Of a stretch of 64,000 nucleotides of DNA, positions 8,770 through 18,520 are shown one piece after another. Positions within the stretch are counted from its first letter, which is position 1. Each line of letters opens with the position of its first letter. A program made the position numbers and the translations under genes. Under the pieces are notes generated by a model. It was not told the origin of the DNA. It searched no databases and saw only the letters and a list, made by a program, of their open reading frames with translations. Where the stretch lies: positions 2,480,001-2,544,000 of the forward strand of contig NZ_JBCJKP010000001.1 in assembly GCF_039503195.1 (NCBI RefSeq), in the 5' to 3' direction. Origin of the DNA: Streptomyces mirabilis (GTDB lineage Bacteria > Actinomycetota > Actinomycetes > Streptomycetales > Streptomycetaceae).

Positions 8770-9786
8770 GTGGCACGAGGTAGCACCCGCCCGACGAGCC
8801 GTGACGTCGCCCAGGCCGCCGGGGTGTCCCAGGCCGCGGTCTCCCTCGTGCTGGCCGACAAGTGGCGCGGCCGGGTCTCCGAGACGACCGCGGAACGTGT
8901 CCGCGAGGCCGCTCAGGAGCTCGGCTACCGCCCGAACCTGGCCGCCCGCAACCTGCGCCTGGGCCGCACCCGTACGGTCCTCCTGGTGGTCCCGGCACTG
9001 ACCACCGAGTTCTTCGCCGGGGTCTACACCGGCGCGGCCCGCGTCGCGGCGGAACACGGCTTCGGCGTGGTTCTGTACCCCTCCCCCGAAGGCATCGGCC
9101 CCGCGCGTGACCCGTTCGGCTCCGCGGCTGCCGCCCTGGACGGCGTCATCGCCTCCTCCATGGCCGCGGACGCCCTGACCGCCATCCGGGGTGACCAGCT
9201 CCCCCTGGTGATGCTCGACAGCGACCCTGAGGGCAGCCTGGGCGCGGCGACCGTCAACCTCGACATCACGGACGGCGTACGACAGGTGGCCGAGCACCTC
9301 CTGTCCCTGGGCCACCGCCGTTTCCTCCATCTGGCGGCGGACATCCCGTCCTGGACCTTCGAGGTACGCGCCCGGGAACTGGCCGAGCGCCTGTCCGAGG
9401 TCCCCGGCACGGACCTCCGCACGACCCGGGCCCCGATCTCCATCGAGGACGCGGTGGCCGCCGCGGGATCGGCCCTCGCCGCCCCCGGCCCCCGCCCCAC
9501 CGCCCTGGTCTGCGACGACGACAAACTGGCGGCAGGCGCCTACAAGGCCGCCCGCCGCCTGGGCCTGCGCATCCCCGAGGATCTCTCCGTCACGGGCCTG
9601 GACGACCTGGCCCTGGCCCAGGCCATCGACCCGGAGCTGACCACCGTCCGCCTGGACGCGGAGCGCTTCGGCGAACGCGGCATGGAAGCCCTCCTGGCCG
9701 TCCTGGACGGCCGAACACCCCCCGTGGGCGACATCCCGGTGCACCTGGTCGTACGAGGCTCCACAGCCCCACCAGGCGCCCCCTAG
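8770..9786 (+). CDS. LacI-family transcriptional regulator
   Basis: A 338-residue repressor. The N-terminal helix-turn-helix TSRDVAQAAGVSQAAVSLVL is followed by the hinge SETTAERVREAAQELGYRPN and the family signature ending RNLRLGRTRTVLLVVP. The effector domain is of the periplasmic-binding-protein type, about residues 60-335. The GTG at 8770 has GAAGGAG 10 nt upstream and starts exactly at the DNA-binding domain; the upstream in-frame ATG would add a non-homologous tail. It probably controls the divergent MFS gene and itself. The ligand is unknown. Confidence 0.9.
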   Translation: MARGSTRPTSRDVAQAAGVSQAAVSLVLADKWRGRVSETTAERVREAAQELGYRPNLAARNLRLGRTRTVLLVVPALTTEFFAGVYTGAARVAAEHGFGVVLYPSPEGIGPARDPFGSAAAALDGVIASSMAADALTAIRGDQLPLVMLDSDPEGSLGAATVNLDITDGVRQVAEHLLSLGHRRFLHLAADIPSWTFEVRARELAERLSEVPGTDLRTTRAPISIEDAVAAAGSALAAPGPRPTALVCDDDKLAAGAYKAARRLGLRIPEDLSVTGLDDLALAQAIDPELTTVRLDAERFGERGMEALLAVLDGRTPPVGDIPVHLVVRGSTAPPGAP

Positions 9787-9830
9787 ACCACCCACCCCGC
9801 GCGCCCGCGGCCCCCGGCCGACGCACGAAA

Positions 9831-9941
9831 GGGGCCGTGCCGGTACATCAAGGCCCGTCGCTCACGTCCGGATCTGGAAACGACTCCCCATGGGGCAACG
9901 TCCGATCCGGCGGCGACGGGCTGATGTACCGGCACGGCCCC
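9831..9941. repeat. Long nested hairpin between lacI and prcA
   Basis: A 111-nt compound palindrome. The outer arms, 9831-9850 and 9922-9941, are 20 bp and perfect (GGGGCCGTGCCGGTACATCA on the left). Inside, GCCCGTCGC (9853-9861) pairs with GCGACGGGC (9913-9921), CCGGATC (9868-9874) pairs with GATCCGG (9904-9910), and the tip is the palindrome CCCCATGGGG (9886-9895). It sits between convergent genes and could be a bidirectional terminator, but it is much longer and more structured than other terminators here. A small palindromic element or a structured RNA is also possible. Confidence 0.75.
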
Positions 9942-9984
9942 GCCCCACCCACCGGCATCCGGCGGGCGGGGCGAAGACGAACGG

Positions 9985-10731
9985 TCACTCCTCGTCTTCG
10001 GCGTCCTCGGCCTCCGTGGCGGTCTCCGCGCCGCCCTCCTCCAGCAGCCGGCCCAGCTGACGCCCGACGATCCGCCTGAACTTGCGCTGCTGCGGGCGCG
10101 TACGGTCCAGGACCGCGACCTCCAGGCGCTCCGCGGGGATCTCCCGCTCGCCCCCGTTCGGCTCCCGCGACAGCGACTGCACGGCCAGCTTCAGCGCCTC
10201 CGCCAGCGACATCCCGTCCTGGTGGCGCTGGTCCAGGTAACTGCTGATCTGCTCGGCATTGCCACCCACCGCGACGGACCCGTGCTCGTCCACGATGGAC
10301 CCGTCGTGCGGCAGCCGATAGATCTGGTCGCCTTCGGGGGTCTCCCCCACCTCGGCGACGACGAGCTCCACCTCGTACGGCTTCTCGGCGGCCGAGGAGA
10401 AGATCGTGCCCAGCGTCTGTGCGTACACATTCGCCAGACCCCGGGCGGTCACATCATCACGGTCATAGGTGTAACCCCGCAGATCGGCATAGCGCACGCC
10501 GCCGATCCGCAGGTTCTCGTATTCGTTGTACTTGCCGGCGGCCGCGAAGCCGATCCGGTCGTAGATCTCGCTGAACTTGTGCAGGGCACGGGACGGGTTC
10601 TCGCCGACGAACACAATGCCGTCGGCGTACTGCAGCACAACGAGGCTGCGACCGCGGGCGATGCCCTTACGGGCGTATTCCGCCCGGTCGGCCATGGCCT
10701 GCTGGGGTGAGACATAGAACGGCGTCGACAC
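9985..10731 (-). CDS. prcA: 20S proteasome alpha subunit PrcA
   Basis: A 248-residue N-terminal-nucleophile-fold subunit that forms the outer heptameric gating rings. Alpha-type features are the N-terminal helix [20 protein letters not shown] and no catalytic threonine at the mature N terminus. The C terminus is highly acidic ([13 protein letters not shown]), as in other Streptomyces PrcA proteins. The start is 58 nt past the prcB stop. It is the last gene of arc-dop-pup-endonuclease-prcB-prcA. Confidence 0.97.
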   Translation of the reverse strand: MSTPFYVSPQQAMADRAEYARKGIARGRSLVVLQYADGIVFVGENPSRALHKFSEIYDRIGFAAAGKYNEYENLRIGGVRYADLRGYTYDRDDVTARGLANVYAQTLGTIFSSAAEKPYEVELVVAEVGETPEGDQIYRLPHDGSIVDEHGSVAVGGNAEQISSYLDQRHQDGMSLAEALKLAVQSLSREPNGGEREIPAERLEVAVLDRTRPQQRKFRRIVGRQLGRLLEEGGAETATEAEDAEDEE

Positions 10732-10789
10732 CGGTTATCCGTCCCTTTCTGTCGAAGTCACTGGGTCACCTTGGCAAAAGGAGCCGGGC

Positions 10790-11635
10790 TCAGAGCAGCG
10801 CGGCCCGCGGACCGTCCGGCTGCTCCAGACGCCGCTCCAGAATCGCGCGGGCGATGTCGGAGGACTCGCCGTCGGTGAGCCTGCGGAAGCCGTCCTCGGT
10901 GATCACGGTGACGATCGGGTAGATCCGGCGGGCGACGTCGGGACCACCGGTCGCCGAGTCGTCGTCGGCCGCGTCGTACAGCGCCTGGATGACGAGGGTC
11001 GTGGCCTGCTCTTCGGTCAGGTCCTCGCGGTAGAGCTTCTTCATGGCACCGCGCGCGAAGATCGAGCCGGAGCCGGTGGAGGCGTAGCCCTGCTCCTCGG
11101 AGCGGCCTCCGGTGACGTCGTAGGAGAAGATGCGGCCCTTGTCGCGGTCCACGTCGAAACCCGCGAAGAGAGGGACCACGGCGAGGCCCTGCATGGCCAT
11201 GCCGAGGTTGGAACGGATCATGGTGGAGAGCCGGTTCGCCTTGCCCTCCAGGGAGAGCGTGGTGCCCTCCACCTTCTCGAAGTGCTCCAGCTCCAGCTGG
11301 AACAGCTTGACCATCTCGACGGCCAGACCGGCCGTACCGGCGATGCCCACCGCCGAGTACTCGTCGGCCGGGAAGACCTTCTCGATGTCGCGCTGGGCGA
11401 TCATGTTGCCCATGGTGGCCCGGCGGTCGCCGGCGAGGACCACTCCGCCGGGGAACGTGACGGCGACGATGGTCGTGCCGTGCGGGGCCTCGATCACGCC
11501 CTGGATGGGCGGCAGCTGCCGCTTGCCCGGCAGCATCTCCGGCTGATGCTCGGACAGGAAGTCCATGAAGGACGACGACCCGGGCGTCAGGAAGGCAGCC
11601 GGTAGACGCCCGGTGCTACGAGTGTTGGCTTCCAC
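10790..11635 (-). CDS. prcB: 20S proteasome beta subunit PrcB
   Basis: A 281-residue proteolytic subunit. Autocleavage in the sequence [18 protein letters not shown] would release a 53-residue propeptide and expose Thr54 as the nucleophile. The core has [20 protein letters not shown] and [20 protein letters not shown]. The GTG at 11635 has GGAAGGA 6 nt upstream. Its first 49 nt overlap the 3' end of the endonuclease VII-like gene in another frame, so the two are probably translationally coupled. Confidence 0.97.
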   Translation of the reverse strand: MEANTRSTGRLPAAFLTPGSSSFMDFLSEHQPEMLPGKRQLPPIQGVIEAPHGTTIVAVTFPGGVVLAGDRRATMGNMIAQRDIEKVFPADEYSAVGIAGTAGLAVEMVKLFQLELEHFEKVEGTTLSLEGKANRLSTMIRSNLGMAMQGLAVVPLFAGFDVDRDKGRIFSYDVTGGRSEEQGYASTGSGSIFARGAMKKLYREDLTEEQATTLVIQALYDAADDDSATGGPDVARRIYPIVTVITEDGFRRLTDGESSDIARAILERRLEQPDGPRAALL

Positions 11636-12162
11636 GGGGATCCTTCCAAGTAGGCGGCAGCCCGACGAACAGCGTCGGGATCATCTCCCAACTTGCCGAT
11701 GGCCGAATTGCAGTTGAAGCACAGTACGCCACGGACCCTACCCGTCTCGTGGCAGTGATCCACATGAACTGCAGGAGCTTTCAAACAGATCACACAGAGC
11801 CCCATTTGAGAGGCGATCATCTCGTCCCGTTCGGCTTCGGTCATGCCTAGTGGCGCTTGAGGTGACCTTCTCGCCCCCCGGATGGCCTCGCACGCTTTGC
11901 AGCACGTCGCAAGGCCATCCGATGCGGTGGCATTGCGATGCCACTCGCTATGGGGCTTGATCTCGCCACAGCCCCGACAGAGTTTGTGCCCCTCGGGCAC
12001 GTCCACTGGAGGCCGGACGTTCCACCCCTTGGCGAACTGCCGCTCCTGGTGATGCGCCGCAGCACACGCGCGACGATGAGCTTGAAGTCCGTCGCGCATC
12101 GACTTGTTACTCGCGAAGGCCGTCCGCGGTTTGCACTCCTTACACCGCGAACAGCGCTTCAC
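11587..12162 (-). CDS. Endonuclease VII-like HNH nuclease embedded in the proteasome operon
   Basis: A 191-residue protein. The C-terminal half carries the recombination endonuclease VII (beta-beta-alpha metal) signature: [20 protein letters not shown], then [20 protein letters not shown], with HVDHCHE as the catalytic histidine motif and two CXXC zinc pairs. The N-terminal half has further Cys clusters ([27 protein letters not shown]). The family includes T4 gp49, a Holliday-junction resolvase. I prefer the GTG at 12162 because GGAGGG is 8 nt upstream; the GTG at 12180 has no ribosome-binding site. It lies 53 nt after pup and overlaps prcB by 49 nt. A role in DNA repair or degradation is inferred from family only. 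Confidence 0.88.
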   Translation of the reverse strand: MKRCSRCKECKPRTAFASNKSMRDGLQAHRRACAAAHHQERQFAKGWNVRPPVDVPEGHKLCRGCGEIKPHSEWHRNATASDGLATCCKACEAIRGARRSPQAPLGMTEAERDEMIASQMGLCVICLKAPAVHVDHCHETGRVRGVLCFNCNSAIGKLGDDPDAVRRAAAYLEGSPWKPTLVAPGVYRLPS

Positions 12163-12215
12163 GGTGCGGCCCTCCGACACCTAAAGGCCACCGGACCTTC
12201 GATTCAAAGGTAGGG

Positions 12216-12434
12216 TCACTCCCCACCCTTCTGAACGAAGCTTCGCACGAAGTCCTCGGCGTTCTCCTCCAAGACGTCGTCGATTTCGTCCAGAACCGAG
12301 TCGACGTCGTCGCTCAGCTTCTCCTGGCGTTCCTTGAGGTCGTCCGTCACCTGCGCGTCCTGCGCCTGCTCCTCGACCTCCTCGGTGGAACGCGTCGCCT
12401 TCTGCTGTCCGCCGCCGGTGTCCTTGGTCGCCAT
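12216..12434 (-). CDS. pup: Prokaryotic ubiquitin-like protein Pup
   Basis: A 72-residue, mostly disordered, acidic protein. Its helical ARC-binding segment LSDDVDSVLDEIDDVLEENA is followed by EDFVRSFVQKGGE. The ATG at 12434 gives the usual MATKDTGGGQQKATR start. The last codon is GAG (Glu), not CAG (Gln), so this Pup can in principle be ligated by PafA without prior deamidation by Dop. Dop would still be needed to remove Pup from substrates. The gene lies between dop and the endonuclease gene in the proteasome operon. Confidence 0.97.
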   Translation of the reverse strand: MATKDTGGGQQKATRSTEEVEEQAQDAQVTDDLKERQEKLSDDVDSVLDEIDDVLEENAEDFVRSFVQKGGE

Positions 12435-12600
12435 AACCCTCACCCCGCTCGGTTCGACGTTCTTGATCAGACCCTACAAGCAGGGTCCGACATCGGCCCC
12501 GCAGTTGCTACAACGTCCGGGAGCCACCTCGATGATTCCCGGACGTCGCGTCTTTCCACCCCGTTGTGCCGCCCGGGCTCCGATGCCCCTGGCGGCCCGG

Positions 12601-14112
12601 TCAGCCGCCCGACAGGACCCTGACCAGGTCTTCCGCCGTACGGCAGCGGTCGAGGAGCTCCTTGACGTGATTACGCGTTCCGCGAAGCGGCTCCAGGGTT
12701 GGGACGCGCTGGAGCGAGTCCCGGCCCGGCAGATCGAAGATCACCGAGTCCCAGGAGGCCGCCGCCACATCGTCCGCGTACTGCTCCAGACAGCGCCCGC
12801 GGAAGTACGCGCGGGTGTCCTCGGGCGGCTTCGTACGGGCCCGCTCGACGTCCCGCTCGTCCAGGAGCCGCTTCATCTTGCCGCGCGCCGCCAGACGGTT
12901 GTACAGGCCCTTCTCGGCCCGTACGTCGGCGTACTGGAGGTCGACCAGATGCAGCCGTGCCGCGTCCCAGTCGAGGCCGTCACGGCGCCGGTAGCCCTCC
13001 ATGAGCTCCCGCTTGGCGACCCAGTCGAGCTCCCCCGAGAGGCTCATCGGGTCGTTCTCCAGGCGGTTGAGAGTGTCCTCCCAGCGGGCCAGGACGTCCT
13101 TGGTCTGGTCGTCGGCGTCCGCCCCGAAGCGTTCCTCCACGTATTTGCGCGACAGCTCGAAGTACTCCATCTGGAGCTGCACCGCGGTCAGCGTGCGTCC
13201 GCTGCGCAGCGTGACGAGCCGCTTCAGCGTGGGGTCGTGCGAGACCTGGTGCAGCGTGCGCACGGGCTGGTCGACGGCCAGGTCGACGGCGATGAAGCCG
13301 TCCTCGATCATGGACAGGACCAGTGCAGTCGTGCCCAGCTTGAGATAGGTCGAGATCTCCGACAGGTTCGCGTCACCGATGATCACGTGCAGCCTGCGGT
13401 ACTTCTCGGCGTCCGCGTGCGGCTCGTCGCGGGTGTTGATGATGGGGCGCTTGAGCGTGGTCTCGAGGCCCACCTCGACCTCGAAGTAGTCCGCGCGCTG
13501 ACTGAGCTGGAAGCCGTGCTCGTGCCCGTCCTGACCGATACCGACGCGGCCCGCTCCGGTGACGACCTGGCGTGAGACGAAGAACGGCGTGAGGTGGCGC
13601 ACGATGTCCGAGAAGGGGGTCTCCCGCTTCATCAGGTAGTTCTCGTGCGTGCCGTACGAGGCGCCCTTGTTGTCGGTGTTGTTCTTGTAGAGGTGGATCG
13701 GCTGGGCGCCGGGGAGCTGGGCCGCGCGCTCCGCGGCCTCCGCCATGATGCGCTCGCCGGCCTTGTCCCACAGGACGGCGTCCCACGGGTTGGTGACCTC
13801 GGGAGCGCTGTACTCCGGGTGCGCGTGGTCCACGTACAGCCGTGCGCCATTGGTGAGGATGACATTGGCCAGGCCGATGTCCTCGTCGGTGAGCTGGCTG
13901 GAGTCGGCGGCCTCGCGGGCGAGGTCGAAGCCTCGCGCGTCCCGCAGCGGGTTCTCCTCCTCGAAATCCCAGCGGGCGCGGCGCGCCCGGTGCATCGCCG
14001 CCGCGTACGCGTTGACGATCTGGGACGAGGTGAGCATGGCATTGGCGTTGGGGTGGCCGGGGACGGAGATCCCGTACTCCGTCTCGATGCCCATTACTCG
14101 CCGTACGGTCAT
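12601..14112 (-). CDS. dop: Pup depupylase/deamidase Dop
   Basis: A 503-residue paralogue of PafA. It begins [20 protein letters not shown] and includes the Dop-specific loop region around residues 40-80, the conserved [20 protein letters not shown], the [20 protein letters not shown] nucleotide site and [20 protein letters not shown]. Dop removes Pup from conjugates and, where Pup ends in Gln, deamidates it. Because Pup here ends in Glu, the deamidase activity looks dispensable. It lies between arc and pup on the same strand, 235 nt downstream of arc. Confidence 0.97.
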   Translation of the reverse strand: MTVRRVMGIETEYGISVPGHPNANAMLTSSQIVNAYAAAMHRARRARWDFEEENPLRDARGFDLAREAADSSQLTDEDIGLANVILTNGARLYVDHAHPEYSAPEVTNPWDAVLWDKAGERIMAEAAERAAQLPGAQPIHLYKNNTDNKGASYGTHENYLMKRETPFSDIVRHLTPFFVSRQVVTGAGRVGIGQDGHEHGFQLSQRADYFEVEVGLETTLKRPIINTRDEPHADAEKYRRLHVIIGDANLSEISTYLKLGTTALVLSMIEDGFIAVDLAVDQPVRTLHQVSHDPTLKRLVTLRSGRTLTAVQLQMEYFELSRKYVEERFGADADDQTKDVLARWEDTLNRLENDPMSLSGELDWVAKRELMEGYRRRDGLDWDAARLHLVDLQYADVRAEKGLYNRLAARGKMKRLLDERDVERARTKPPEDTRAYFRGRCLEQYADDVAAASWDSVIFDLPGRDSLQRVPTLEPLRGTRNHVKELLDRCRTAEDLVRVLSGG

Positions 14113-14304
14113 GCGGCCCTCCTTGCCCGGCGGCGCCCTCGGTCGGGGGCGCTGCTCAAGTACCGCTGGTGCTCCGGTGCGTGTGCGGTGCCCGTCCCCG
14201 CAACGCGCGACTCGGCGGTACGAAAGAGCCTAGAACGCCTCTGCGCTGGTGGGGAGATCATTTGCGTCATTGCTCTGCTCCAGCCGTGGCCCCGAAAAGC
14301 AGTC

Positions 14305-14337
14305 GGCTGCGGGTACCCGTGGAGGGCACCCGCAGCC
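14305..14337 (-). terminator. Hairpin between arc and dop
   Basis: A 10-bp perfect stem, GGCTGCGGGT / ACCCGCAGCC, 10 nt past the arc stop codon. It suggests that arc transcripts end or are attenuated here, and that dop has its own promoter in the 235-nt gap. Confidence 0.65.
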
Positions 14338-14347
14338 GCCCTGTCTT

Positions 14348-16114
14348 TTACAGGTACTGCCCGGTGTTCGCCACCGTGTCGATGGAGCGTCCGGTGTCCG
14401 CGCCCTGCTTTCCAGTGACGAGCGTACGGATGTAAACGATCCGTTCGCCCTTCTTTCCGGAGATTCGGGCCCAGTCGTCCGGGTTGGTGGTGTTCGGCAG
14501 GTCCTCGTTCTCCTTGAACTCGTCCACGCACGCCTGGAGGAGGTGGGAGACCCGAAGGCCCTTCTGGTTCTGCTCGAGGAAGGCCTTGATCGCTGCCTTC
14601 TTGGCGCGGCCGACGATGTTCTCGATCATGGCGCCCGAGTTGAAGTCCTTGAAGTACAGGACTTCCTTGTCGCCGTTGGCGTAGGTGACCTCGAGGAAGC
14701 GGTTTTCCTCGGACTCGGCGTACATCTGTTCCACGGCGGTCTGGATCATGCCGTGGACGGTGGCCGCCCGGTCCCCGCCGTGCTCTCCGAGGTCGTCGGA
14801 GTGCAGCGGGAGGCGTTGTGTGAGGTACTTGGCGAAGATGTCCTTGGCGGCCTCGGCGTCCGGGCGCTCGATCTTGATCTTCACATCGAGTCGTCCGGGG
14901 CGCAGGATCGCGGGGTCGATCATGTCCTCGCGGTTCGAGGCGCCGATCACGACCACGTTCTCCAGGCCTTCCACGCCGTCGATCTCGGCGAGCAGCTGGG
15001 GGACGATGGTGTTCTCCACGTCCGAGCTGACGCCCGATCCACGGGTGCGGAAGAGGGACTCCATCTCGTCGAAGAAGACGATGACGGGGGTGCCCTCGCT
15101 GGCCTTCTCACGAGCACGCTGGAAGACGAGGCGGATCTGCCGCTCGGTCTCGCCGACGTACTTGTTCAGGAGCTCGGGGCCCTTGATGTTGAGGAAGAAG
15201 CTCTTGCCGGTGGCCTGGCCGGTGACCTCGGCGACCTTCTTGGCCAGCGAGTTGGCGACCGCCTTGGCGATGAGCGTCTTGCCGCATCCGGGAGGCCCGT
15301 AGAGCAGCACACCCTTGGGCGGCCGCAGTTCGTGTTCCTTGAAGAGGTCGGGGTAGAGGTAGGGGAGCTCGACCGCGTCGCGGATCAGTTCGATCTGGTT
15401 TCCCAGGCCGCCGATCTGCTCGTAGCCGATGTCCGGGACCTCTTCGAGGACGAGTTCCTCGACCTCGCTCTTCGGGACAACTTCGTAGACATAGCCGGAA
15501 CGGGGTTCGAGAAGGAGGGCGTCTCCGGGGCGGATGGTGACGTCCAGCAGCGGCTCGGCGAGCCGTACCACCCGTTCCTCGTCTGTGTGCCCCACCACGA
15601 GGGCGCGTTCGCCGTCCTCGAGGATCTCCTTGAGGGTGACGATGTCGCCGACGCTCTCGTACTCCATGGCCTCGACCACGTTGAGGGCTTCGTTGAGCAT
15701 CACTTCCTGGCCGCGCCTGAGCTCTTCGAGCTCCACGCTGGGGCTGACGTTCACCCGGAGCTTGCGGCCCCCGGTGAAGATGTCCGCCGTGCCGTCCTCG
15801 TTCGCCGTGAGGAAGACACCGAAGCCGGCCGGTGGCTGTGCCAGCCGGTCGACCTCTTCCTTGAGGGCCACGATCTGGTCGCGGGCCTCACGGAGCGTGT
15901 TGGCGAGCCGCTCGTTCTGTGCGGACACGCCTGCCAGGTTGGTCTGCAGCTCGACGATCCGCTCTTCGAGAATCCTCGTGTGCCGCGGAGAGTCGGCGAG
16001 CTTGCGTCGCAGGACGGCGATCTCCTGCTCAAGGTAGGCAACCTGCCCGGCAGGGTCATCGGACCCTCGTCCCGGGCGGATGCCGCGGTTCATGTCGTCG
16101 TCGTGGGCTGCCAC
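14348..16114 (-). CDS. arc: Proteasome-associated AAA+ ATPase ARC (Mpa)
   Basis: A 588-residue unfoldase that recognises Pup and threads pupylated proteins into the 20S core. It has an N-terminal coiled coil (about 18-75, [20 protein letters not shown]) that binds Pup, two OB folds (about 80-220), and the AAA domain with Walker A GPPGCGKT and Walker [11 protein letters not shown]. The C terminus is QYL, the motif that docks into the alpha ring. I chose the GTG at 16114 because GGAGGAGG is about 8 nt upstream and the product matches the usual 588-residue length. The divergent ferredoxin gene starts 254 bp away. Confidence 0.97.
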   Translation of the reverse strand: MAAHDDDMNRGIRPGRGSDDPAGQVAYLEQEIAVLRRKLADSPRHTRILEERIVELQTNLAGVSAQNERLANTLREARDQIVALKEEVDRLAQPPAGFGVFLTANEDGTADIFTGGRKLRVNVSPSVELEELRRGQEVMLNEALNVVEAMEYESVGDIVTLKEILEDGERALVVGHTDEERVVRLAEPLLDVTIRPGDALLLEPRSGYVYEVVPKSEVEELVLEEVPDIGYEQIGGLGNQIELIRDAVELPYLYPDLFKEHELRPPKGVLLYGPPGCGKTLIAKAVANSLAKKVAEVTGQATGKSFFLNIKGPELLNKYVGETERQIRLVFQRAREKASEGTPVIVFFDEMESLFRTRGSGVSSDVENTIVPQLLAEIDGVEGLENVVVIGASNREDMIDPAILRPGRLDVKIKIERPDAEAAKDIFAKYLTQRLPLHSDDLGEHGGDRAATVHGMIQTAVEQMYAESEENRFLEVTYANGDKEVLYFKDFNSGAMIENIVGRAKKAAIKAFLEQNQKGLRVSHLLQACVDEFKENEDLPNTTNPDDWARISGKKGERIVYIRTLVTGKQGADTGRSIDTVANTGQYL

Positions 16115-16367
16115 GGTCCTCACCTCCTCCAAGGGGAGCTGGACGCTTCCAGACCCTACCTGGGTGGGTGTCGATTGAAACCCCTAGATCACAAAGACTG
16201 TCGAGGTGTGTCCGATCTTCACCCTTGCGCTCTCCCTCACGCCAGGGGAATACCCACCGAACACGGTCGGGAAGCGGGCGGAGGTAGGGTCGACGTGTTC
16301 AACACCCGTCAGAGCTGGCCCGATTCCCCAGTCTTCGGATCGCTCGACGCAGGAAACGGCAGGAGAA

Positions 16368-16673
16368 ATGACCGTGCAGCAGGAGGCCCCAGGCGACAGC
16401 GAGGCTCTCGAGGTCTGGATCGACCAGGATCTCTGTACCGGGGACGGTATCTGCGTCCAGTACGCGCCGGAGGTCTTCGAGCTGGACATCGACGGTCTGG
16501 CCTATGTGAAGAGCGCCCAGGACGAGCTCCTGCAGGCCCCGGGCGCCACAACGCCCGTACCGCTGACGCTTCTGCGGGATGTCGCCGACTCCGCGAAGGA
16601 GTGCCCGGGCGACTGCATCCACGTACGTCGAGTTTCGGACAGGGTCGAGGTCTACGGTCCCGACGCGGAGTGA
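16368..16673 (+). CDS. Ferredoxin divergent from arc
   Basis: A 101-residue single-cluster ferredoxin. The cluster ligands are CTGDGIC near residues 22-28 and ECPGDCI near residues 80-86. The first set has one residue fewer Cys than a 4Fe-4S ferredoxin, which suits a 3Fe-4S or hybrid cluster of the kind that feeds actinobacterial P450s. AGGAG lies only 2 nt before this ATG; the GTG at 16374 would have better spacing (8 nt) and cannot be excluded. Redox partners are not adjacent. The position next to arc is conserved in Streptomyces, from memory. Confidence 0.9.
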   Translation: MTVQQEAPGDSEALEVWIDQDLCTGDGICVQYAPEVFELDIDGLAYVKSAQDELLQAPGATTPVPLTLLRDVADSAKECPGDCIHVRRVSDRVEVYGPDAE

Positions 16674-16693
16674 CCTGAAGGGCACTCCGCGTC
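16662..16693. terminator. Bidirectional terminator overlapping the ferredoxin stop
   Basis: An 11-bp perfect stem, GACGCGGAGTG / CACTCCGCGTC, with a 10-nt loop. It overlaps the ferredoxin stop codon and lies 28 nt past the end of the convergent secreted-protein gene. Confidence 0.75.
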
Positions 16694-16721
16694 ACGAAAT
16701 GTCTCTTTTCTCACATACTTC

Positions 16722-17300
16722 TCATGCGTTCTGCGCCCCGGAGGGTGTCGAGCGGATGAACGTGCCGTTCTTCCACTGCCACTTGGCCTGCTCCTTCACG
16801 TCCGGGCAGCAACTCGGCACGTCGGCAGAGGAGTAGCCGAGCAGGGTCGCCGTGACGGCGCTGTCACGCACCGCGAAGTCGGTGACGTCGAGGCGGTCCT
16901 TCGGGTCGACCAGGGTGGCCACGACACGGGGCTTCCTGGCTCCCGACCCGCCCTGCGTGAGGACGTAGACGCCGTTGGGCGGGGTGCCGATGCCCGCGTC
17001 GCAGCGGACGACGGCCACCGTCTCCGGGCTGCCGTCGCCGTCGAGGTCTCCGGACGCCTTCTTCTGCACGAGGACCTTGACGGGCCCGCACTCGATCGGG
17101 AACGTGACGCCCGCGGGGTCCGGGGGCGCCGTCGCGGCCGGGGCGGACTTGGCCTCGGGGCCGGGCTGGGCCGCCGTCGCGGAGCCGGGCTGGAGGACCG
17201 AGGAGAGGGCGACGACTCCGGCCAGCGCGGTGGCCGTGGCGAGCCAGTGGATGGGGCGGGTGTGGGTGTGTGCCAGTTCCGGGACGACGGATTGCTGCAC
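16722..17300 (-). CDS. Secreted or membrane-anchored protein of unknown function
   Basis: A 192-residue protein. A hydrophobic stretch WLATATALAGVVALSSVLQP near residues 18-37 acts as a signal peptide or anchor and is followed by an Ala/Pro-rich spacer. The mature part has a DLDGDGSPETVAVVRCDAG calcium-binding-like repeat of the FG-GAP/VCBS type and a CCPDVKEQAKWQWKNGTF tail. The family looks like streptomycete-specific exported proteins. I chose the GTG at 17300 because AGGAG lies 9 nt upstream; an upstream GTG (17366) would add a Pro-rich extension. Function is not assigned. Confidence 0.75.
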   Translation of the reverse strand: MQQSVVPELAHTHTRPIHWLATATALAGVVALSSVLQPGSATAAQPGPEAKSAPAATAPPDPAGVTFPIECGPVKVLVQKKASGDLDGDGSPETVAVVRCDAGIGTPPNGVYVLTQGGSGARKPRVVATLVDPKDRLDVTDFAVRDSAVTATLLGYSSADVPSCCPDVKEQAKWQWKNGTFIRSTPSGAQNA

Positions 17301-17565
17301 TAGGAGCGTCTCCTGGGAGGGCCGTGACGGCGGGGGTGGAGTGGCCAGCATGGTGCCACACGTCACAGTGGGGGGAACGGCGGGGTCCGGACTTCTGGCG
17401 GCGCGTCATCGTGGCACGTCAACGGAAAGGGCTTGCGGCGGAGTTGCCCACCTGTTCCGCGGCCCCCGCGCGGGAACGCACCGCGGCCGAGCTCCGGAGT
17501 GCTTCCGGGAACTCGGCCACAGATGTGGTGCGTTGAGTACGTCGACGGCGTGCGCGTCGGTCGGG

Positions 17566-18468
17566 TCAGCGGCCTGAGCCGCCGTCGGCGTTCGGGCCGG
17601 AGTAGTCCTCGCCGTAGGCGCCCTTGGCGGGGCGGCGGCGGCGCATGGGCGGCTCGACGCCGTCCGCGAGGCGGCGGGCGGTGAGCAGGAAGCCGGTGTG
17701 GCCGATCATCCGGTGGTCCGGACGGACCGCGAGGCCCTCCACGTGCCAGTTGCGGATCATCGACTCCCACGCGGTCGGCTCGTTGAAGGAACCGATCTCG
17801 CGGATGGACTCGACGGTCCGTGCGAGCTGGGTGGTGGTGGCGACGTAGCAGCACAGGATGCCGCCGGGGACCAGCGCCTTGGAGACGGCCTCCAGGCACT
17901 CCCAGGGAGCGAGCATGTCGAGGATGACGCGGTCGACATCGGTGTCGGACAGGTTGTCCTGGAGGTCGCCGACGGTGAGCTGCCAGGCGGGGTGCGGGCC
18001 GCCGAAGTAGCGCTCCACGTTCTGCTGGGCGATCTCCGCGAAGTCCTCGCGGCGCTCGTAGGAGTGGAGCATGCCCTGGTCGCCGATGGCCCGCAGCAGG
18101 AAGCTGCTGAGCGAGCCCGAGCCCACACCCGCTTCCACGACGCGCGCGCCGGGGAAGATGTCGGCGAAGGCCAGGATCTGCCCCGCGTCCTTGGGGTAGA
18201 CCACGGCGGCGCCGCGGGGCATGGACAGGACGTAGTCGGGGAGCAGGGGGCGCAGCGCGAGATAGGCGACGTTCCCCGTGGTGCGGACAACGCTGCCCTC
18301 GGGAGCGCCGATCAGCTCGTCGTGGGGGAAGGAACCCTTGTGGGTGTGGAAGTTCTTCCCGGCCTCGAGCGTGAACGTGTAGTGGCGGCCCTTGGGGTCG
18401 GTCAGCTGAACCTGGTCCCCGACCTTGAAGGGCCCGCGCCTGCGGGCGGCACCGGTCGGTTCGGACAT
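17566..18468 (-). CDS. trmI: tRNA (adenine-58-N1)-methyltransferase TrmI
   Basis: A 300-residue SAM-dependent methyltransferase that makes m1A58 in the T-loop of tRNAs. The Rossmann SAM-binding site is VVEAGVGSGSLSSFLLRAIG, the acidic ribose loop is HSYERREDFA and the catalytic-region motif is VILDMLAPWECLEAV. An N-terminal beta domain (VGDQVQLTDPKGRHYTFTLE) is typical of TrmI. Actinobacterial homologues are often encoded near the proteasome ATPase. The ATG at 18468 begins MSEPTGAARRRGPFKVGDQV. Confidence 0.94.
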   Translation of the reverse strand: MSEPTGAARRRGPFKVGDQVQLTDPKGRHYTFTLEAGKNFHTHKGSFPHDELIGAPEGSVVRTTGNVAYLALRPLLPDYVLSMPRGAAVVYPKDAGQILAFADIFPGARVVEAGVGSGSLSSFLLRAIGDQGMLHSYERREDFAEIAQQNVERYFGGPHPAWQLTVGDLQDNLSDTDVDRVILDMLAPWECLEAVSKALVPGGILCCYVATTTQLARTVESIREIGSFNEPTAWESMIRNWHVEGLAVRPDHRMIGHTGFLLTARRLADGVEPPMRRRRPAKGAYGEDYSGPNADGGSGR

Positions 18469-18520
18469 GTGACCAGCCTACCGGTCCCCGCGCGGGGCGC
18501 CGACCACGTTCGGGCCGCGC

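Noticed and set aside
13669..13692. TTGTCGGTG inside dop resembling a RecA-NDp -35
   Set aside because: At the required 8-nt spacing there is no TANNNT box, and it lies inside a coding region on the opposite strand.
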